This document shows positions 60,738 to 64,000 of a DNA stretch of 64,000 nt, piece by piece. Origin of the DNA: Thalassolituus maritimus (lineage in GTDB: Bacteria > Pseudomonadota > Gammaproteobacteria > Pseudomonadales > Oceanobacteraceae). Made by a program: the position numbers and the translations under genes. Within the stretch, counting starts at the first letter, position 1; every line of letters begins with the position of its first letter. A model generated the notes under the pieces. The model was given only the letters and a program-made list of their open reading frames with translations, was not told the origin of the DNA and did no database searches. Location of the stretch: the NCBI RefSeq assembly GCF_900156675.1, contig NZ_FTOH01000005.1, forward strand, positions 1-64,000, given 5' to 3'.

Positions 60738-61079
60738 ATGAGCGCGCAATCATTTGCAGAAATGCGTATGGAGCCACGCTGGCAACTGAAAAGCACCGTC
60801 AGCGTGTTCCGCAAAGGAGGCAGCGACTGCCTCGGGTTACTGGTTAACTGGTCGAAAAGTGGCTTGATGATATCCAGCTACCAGGCGTTAAAAGAAGGCG
60901 AGACGCTTGACGTCGACCTGGTCGACATCCTTCAGGATAACGACCGCCGTACCGCGCCCTGCCGTATTGAGATCGTCTGGAGCAGAGAGCTGAACCCCAG
61001 TCTTTACGGAAGCGGCTGTCGCCTGGTCGAAGGGTCCGCAATGTTCGACGCAATGATGCAGGACTATTGCGACGACTGA
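60738..61079 (+). CDS. PilZ-like domain protein
   Basis: A 113-residue protein from the ATG at 60738, seven bases after AGGAG; the ATG at 60732 is too close. It fits a PilZ barrel: Arg14 with Lys18 in place of the second Arg of RxxxR, and Asn37-Trp-Ser39-Lys-Ser-Gly42 matching the D/NxSxxG motif, then an IVWSREL...GSGCRLV strand pair. It may bind cyclic di-GMP weakly because of the Lys change. It is followed by a ROK kinase after 45 bp. Confidence 0.75.
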   Translation: MSAQSFAEMRMEPRWQLKSTVSVFRKGGSDCLGLLVNWSKSGLMISSYQALKEGETLDVDLVDILQDNDRRTAPCRIEIVWSRELNPSLYGSGCRLVEGSAMFDAMMQDYCDD

Positions 61080-61124
61080 GCAGCGTCGTACACTGTCCTG
61101 ACATTCTCACTCGACAGGACAGCC

Positions 61125-62042
61125 ATGCTGCAGTTTGGCATAGATCTCGGTGGTACCAAGACAGAAATCATCGCTTTAGATCAGAGCGGTAAAGAACTCC
61201 TGCGCCGCCGTAAACCTACCCCCCGCGATAGCTACGATGCAATTCTTAACAACATCCTGAGTCTGGTGAACGATGCCGCATCTGAACTTGCTCAATCCTA
61301 CACACTGGGATTGGGCATTCCTGGCGCACTCTCGTATCAGACAGGGCTGGTGAAGAATGCAAATACCACCTGCTTGATTGGCGAGGATCTCAAAGGCGAT
61401 TTAGAACGCGCGCTCAAGCAACCTGTCGTCATCACCAACGATGCCGATTGCCTGGCCCTGTCGGAAGCAACCGATGGCGCTGGTGCTGGCTTTCCTTCCG
61501 TATTTGCTGTGATTGTGGGTACTGGATGCGGCGGTGGATGGGTGGTCAGAGGCAGCCTTGTCTCCGGGCCAAATGCGATTACTGGAGAATGGGGGCACAA
61601 CCCTCTTCCGTGGCGCGAAGATTCAGATGCGGTGCTGAACTGCTACTGCGGTTTATCCGGCTGCCAGGAGACAATCCTTTCGGGCACCGGCATTCGCTTA
61701 CAGGCCAGAGAAGAAACCGGTAAAGACCAACCTGCAGAAGTCTGGGTGGCAGCCGCAGAAGCTGGTGACGAAGAAGCTAAGGGCGTGTTGTTCAGACATC
61801 ATCGACGGCTGGCGAAAGCACTCGCCGCCGTAATTAACCTGATGGACCCTCACGTTATCGTGCTTGGTGGTGGCGTCTCGAACATTGCCAGTGTTTACGA
61901 CGTGGTACCACAGCTCTGGCAAGAGTGGGTATTCTCAGATTCGGTGATCACACCATTGAAAAAATCGGTTCATGGCGACTCCAGCGGAGTGCGCGGTGCC
62001 GCCTGGCTGGGTGCTCAGGCGGACTATTCCAGCACTGGCTAA
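61125..62042 (+). CDS. ROK-family sugar kinase (NagK/Mak-like)
   Basis: A 305-residue protein. The phosphate motif is FGIDLGGTKTEIIALD, with TNDADCLALSEA for the catalytic Asp, and the zinc site GEWGHNPLP...CYCGLSGCQETILSG. Members phosphorylate N-acetylglucosamine, fructose or other hexoses; NagK and fructokinase are both plausible. With ampD-ampE (cell wall recycling) 150 bp downstream on the other strand, N-acetylglucosamine salvage would fit, but this is inference. AGGA lies before the ATG. Confidence 0.88.
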   Translation: MLQFGIDLGGTKTEIIALDQSGKELLRRRKPTPRDSYDAILNNILSLVNDAASELAQSYTLGLGIPGALSYQTGLVKNANTTCLIGEDLKGDLERALKQPVVITNDADCLALSEATDGAGAGFPSVFAVIVGTGCGGGWVVRGSLVSGPNAITGEWGHNPLPWREDSDAVLNCYCGLSGCQETILSGTGIRLQAREETGKDQPAEVWVAAAEAGDEEAKGVLFRHHRRLAKALAAVINLMDPHVIVLGGGVSNIASVYDVVPQLWQEWVFSDSVITPLKKSVHGDSSGVRGAAWLGAQADYSSTG

Positions 62043-62192
62043 CCGACTACGCACAGGCCGTTGAAACACGTTTTCGAGGCAGTCAGTGCAAGGCAAAAAC
62101 AGGCGAGAAGCGGAGTTTATAAGTCATAAATGAGCATTATGAGCCTGTTTTTAACGAAGCAATGACAACGCAGATAGTTTTTCAACAACCTG

Positions 62193-63065
62193 TCAGAGTA
62201 AATACCCGCCAACAGTCGCGGTAGCAATAATAACCATCCACACCGACAACGAGCGGATATGCAGGCGCTGCCAACGATCAAGTTCGGCAGCGGCCTCTTC
62301 AGCACTCTCATCAACCGGGCACGACATAGCAACTGACTGCCCGGCCAGAGATTCATTTGCTACACGGTAGAGAACATCGGCACTGTGCGTCGTGCGATCC
62401 CAAAGGTAAGAGTGAAGCACAGGAAATCCGCGCAGAAAGTCTCCGGCTAGCGCATAGGTTAACCCGAGAAGCCGAACGGGAATCCACTCAATCCAGTGCA
62501 GATACCGCCAGCCCTGTGCATCGCAATGCGTTGCACGCGCATATTGGAGAGAAAACCACGCCAACAGAATCCCGGCAATATCCGCAACCATGTACCAGAA
62601 GACCATCAGGAAAAAGAATTCAAACCAACGATGCAGAAGTGCCCGGATCACCTGATGATTCATAGTGGTCAGATCATCGCTTACTCTCACCTCAGGCACA
62701 GCAAGATACTGATCAGCGCAATGGTAGGCCCCTTGTGTATCGCCCTTTTTTAAGTCACTACGATAGGCTTCGAGATGCTTACCGATGCTGATATGCGATA
62801 GCACGTAGAGCAAGACAAGAATCTTCAGTAACACACTGAGAAGACCAAAGGCATAGGGGTCAGCCAGCAACATCGCCACCGTAATAGTGACAACCGGTAA
62901 AACCACGACAACCGAGTACCTGAAATGGCGATGCCAGTTCATAAAGCGTGGCAGCTTTTCTACCTGCTTCAGCCACCAGGCGAAGGTGCGGCTACTGGTA
63001 CTGCGATGCGGTAAAGGGAAACGCTGTTGCCATAATAAGACGACAAACAGAACGAGAAACTTCAT
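62193..63065 (-). CDS. ampE: AmpE-like inner-membrane regulatory protein
   Basis: A 290-residue membrane protein with about four predicted helices and the AmpE pattern: MKFLVLFVVLLWQQRFPLPHRSTSSRTFAWWLKQ at the start, FWYMVADIAGILLAWFSLQYA in the middle, and GFPVLHSYLWDRTTHSADVLYRVANESL later. It lies directly after ampD, two bases apart, matching the ampDE operon of enterobacteria and pseudomonads. Its role in beta-lactamase induction and wall recycling remains unclear. No beta-lactamase gene is in the window. Confidence 0.88.
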   Translation of the reverse strand: MKFLVLFVVLLWQQRFPLPHRSTSSRTFAWWLKQVEKLPRFMNWHRHFRYSVVVVLPVVTITVAMLLADPYAFGLLSVLLKILVLLYVLSHISIGKHLEAYRSDLKKGDTQGAYHCADQYLAVPEVRVSDDLTTMNHQVIRALLHRWFEFFFLMVFWYMVADIAGILLAWFSLQYARATHCDAQGWRYLHWIEWIPVRLLGLTYALAGDFLRGFPVLHSYLWDRTTHSADVLYRVANESLAGQSVAMSCPVDESAEEAAAELDRWQRLHIRSLSVWMVIIATATVGGYLL

Positions 63066-63067
63066 TT

Positions 63068-63634
63068 CTACTCCTCAGGACGCCCGTCACCCGTGACCAG
63101 CGAGGCACGGTAACGCGTCCAGTCAAAGGCAGGCCCAGGGTCCGTCTTCCTGCCAGGGGCAATGTCTTCATGCCCGGTTATTCGCTCATCCGTGATCATG
63201 CGGTAATGCCGCTTAAGACACTCAGTCACCGCCGCAAGCTGCTCATACTGAGCATCGCTGTACGGAGCAGTGTCGGTTCCTTCCAGTTCTATGCCTATAG
63301 AATAGTCGTTGCAGTTATCGCGGCCACAAAATTGCGACTGCCCCGCATGCCAGGCGCGATCATCAAAACTTACAAACTGAGTGATCGCACCGTCGCGCTC
63401 GATAAACAGGTGACTGGACACCTGCAAGTCTGCGATGGTCTCAAAATAGGGATGTTGCCCCGCATCAAGTTGATTGCAGAAAAAGCGTTGCACACAGCCG
63501 CTGCCGAATTGCCCAGGTGGCAAACTGATGTTGTGAATCACAAGCAGGGAGATATCTCCGACGTCCGGGCGAGGACCAAAATTCGGGGATGGAATCCATT
63601 GGGCAGAATCCAGGCGACCATTCGTTATCTTCAT
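63068..63634 (-). CDS. ampD: 1,6-anhydro-N-acetylmuramyl-L-alanine amidase AmpD
   Basis: A 188-residue cytoplasmic zinc amidase from the ATG at 63632-63634 (GGAAAC upstream). The zinc ligands are His34 (LLVIHN), His154 (ITGHEDI) and Asp164 (RKTDPG), with Glu116 and Lys162 in their expected catalytic positions. It removes the peptide from anhydromuropeptides during wall recycling and thereby keeps ampC-type regulators quiet. It is coupled to ampE and divergent from the symporter gene. Confidence 0.95.
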   Translation of the reverse strand: MKITNGRLDSAQWIPSPNFGPRPDVGDISLLVIHNISLPPGQFGSGCVQRFFCNQLDAGQHPYFETIADLQVSSHLFIERDGAITQFVSFDDRAWHAGQSQFCGRDNCNDYSIGIELEGTDTAPYSDAQYEQLAAVTECLKRHYRMITDERITGHEDIAPGRKTDPGPAFDWTRYRASLVTGDGRPEE

Positions 63635-63737
63635 TAGTTTCCAAAGCAATCAATGTTGTTCTTCAGCTCTTCAAGTTTGGCATAAACACAGCGGGCCGAT
63701 ATAGTCCGGGGACCAGCGAATATGACAGGAATATAAA

Positions 63738-64000
63738 ATGGAGTTTCTGAATACTCTCAATGGCATTGTCTGGGGCTGGCCAATGCTGGCTTTAATTGCG
63801 CTTACAGGCCTGTTTTTGACTATCGGCCTGAAGGCTTACCCTATCCGGCATCTGAAAACCGGATTCGTCGAATTATGGCAAGGCAGACATAAACACGGTG
63901 AGGGAGAAATCTCTGGCTTCAATGCCCTGATGACCTCACTCTCGGCAACGATCGGCACAGGCAACATTGCCGGGGTCGCAACGGCTGTCGCTATGGGAGG
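63738..64000 (+). CDS. Sodium:alanine/glycine symporter (AGCS family), 5' part
   Basis: Only the first 87 codons are in the window. The protein starts MEFLNTLNGIVWGWPMLALIALTGLFLTIG with one membrane helix, then GFNALMTSLSATIGTGNIAGVATAVAMGG, the strongly conserved AGCS segment that forms the substrate and sodium site. It would import alanine or glycine with sodium across the inner membrane. CAGGA stands before the ATG. The gene continues past the right edge and is divergent from ampD across about 100 bp. Confidence 0.9.
   Translation, partial: MEFLNTLNGIVWGWPMLALIALTGLFLTIGLKAYPIRHLKTGFVELWQGRHKHGEGEISGFNALMTSLSATIGTGNIAGVATAVAMG

Noticed and set aside
62948-63637. A 229-codon plus-strand frame across ampE and ampD
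   Set aside because: It is antisense to two confident genes, and it lacks motifs and a ribosome binding site.
1-64000. CRISPR arrays, tRNA or rRNA genes, prophage genes
   Set aside because: No regularly spaced repeats, tRNA-like cloverleaf ends, rRNA segments or phage structural genes were noticed while reading; a dedicated tRNA or CRISPR scan was not possible.

Overview
The window reads as a chromosome segment from a marine-type gammaproteobacterium. An Oceanospirillales relative is my best guess; this is inferred from the gene set and protein style, not proven. Housekeeping blocks include ilvI-ilvN, bamD/rluD/pgeF, a three-gene pntAA-pntAB-pntB transhydrogenase, mqo and ampD-ampE. They surround two accessory regions: a 16.1-kb metal-resistance transposon at the left end, and a dispersed light/oxidative-damage regulon of four photolyase/cryptochrome genes in the middle.

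Region 1 (179-16315) is a complete Tn3-family transposon of the Tn4651 type. It has 38-bp ends differing at one base and a 5-bp target duplication (TCCAT). A divergent tnpT/tnpS resolution pair flanks a perfect inverted repeat that looks like the crossover site. A DDE transposase (D699, D771, E902) lies behind a Phd-X-ParE toxin-antitoxin module. The passenger is a metal efflux set (CDF, CzcI-like, CzcC, CzcB, CzcA, second CDF, YnfA) read from a MerR/CadR-type promoter with a 19-bp spacer. The first 31 bases look like the start of an IS110-type transposase gene.

Region 2 (16.5-28.6 kb) carries ilvI-ilvN with a possible Val/Ile leader peptide, rluD-pgeF divergent from bamD, a cold-shock gene with a long leader, and a minus-strand acyl-CoA/aldehyde/alcohol catabolic cluster with a divergent LysR gene.

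Region 3 (29.6-58.1 kb) holds the light regulon, interrupted by pnt, mqo, a glutamate-synthase-like gene, a TIGR01777 SDR and an acyl-CoA dehydrogenase. Three separate transcription units start behind the same operator, AGTTATAC-N14-WTGTAYAA: (a) Fe-S photolyase, DUF2256, DASH cryptochrome and a divergent cryptochrome; (b) a renalase-like flavoprotein and CbiX; (c) a 12-gene run from DUF523/DUF1722 through a MerR regulator with a cobalamin-type C-terminal domain, CPD photolyase, desaturase, NTF2-like, SDR, flavin oxidoreductase, DUF1365, Cfa-type methyltransferase, DUF2878, a periplasmic protein and a TonB-dependent receptor. Most genes in (c) overlap by 1 to 4 bases. I infer a light-sensing MerR system that repairs DNA, remodels membrane lipid and possibly secures its own cobalamin.

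Region 4 (58.2-64 kb) has a LysR regulator, a lipoprotein with a methyltransferase fold, a histidine phosphatase, a PilZ-like protein, a ROK kinase, ampD-ampE and the start of an AGCS symporter. I saw no tRNA, rRNA or CRISPR array.
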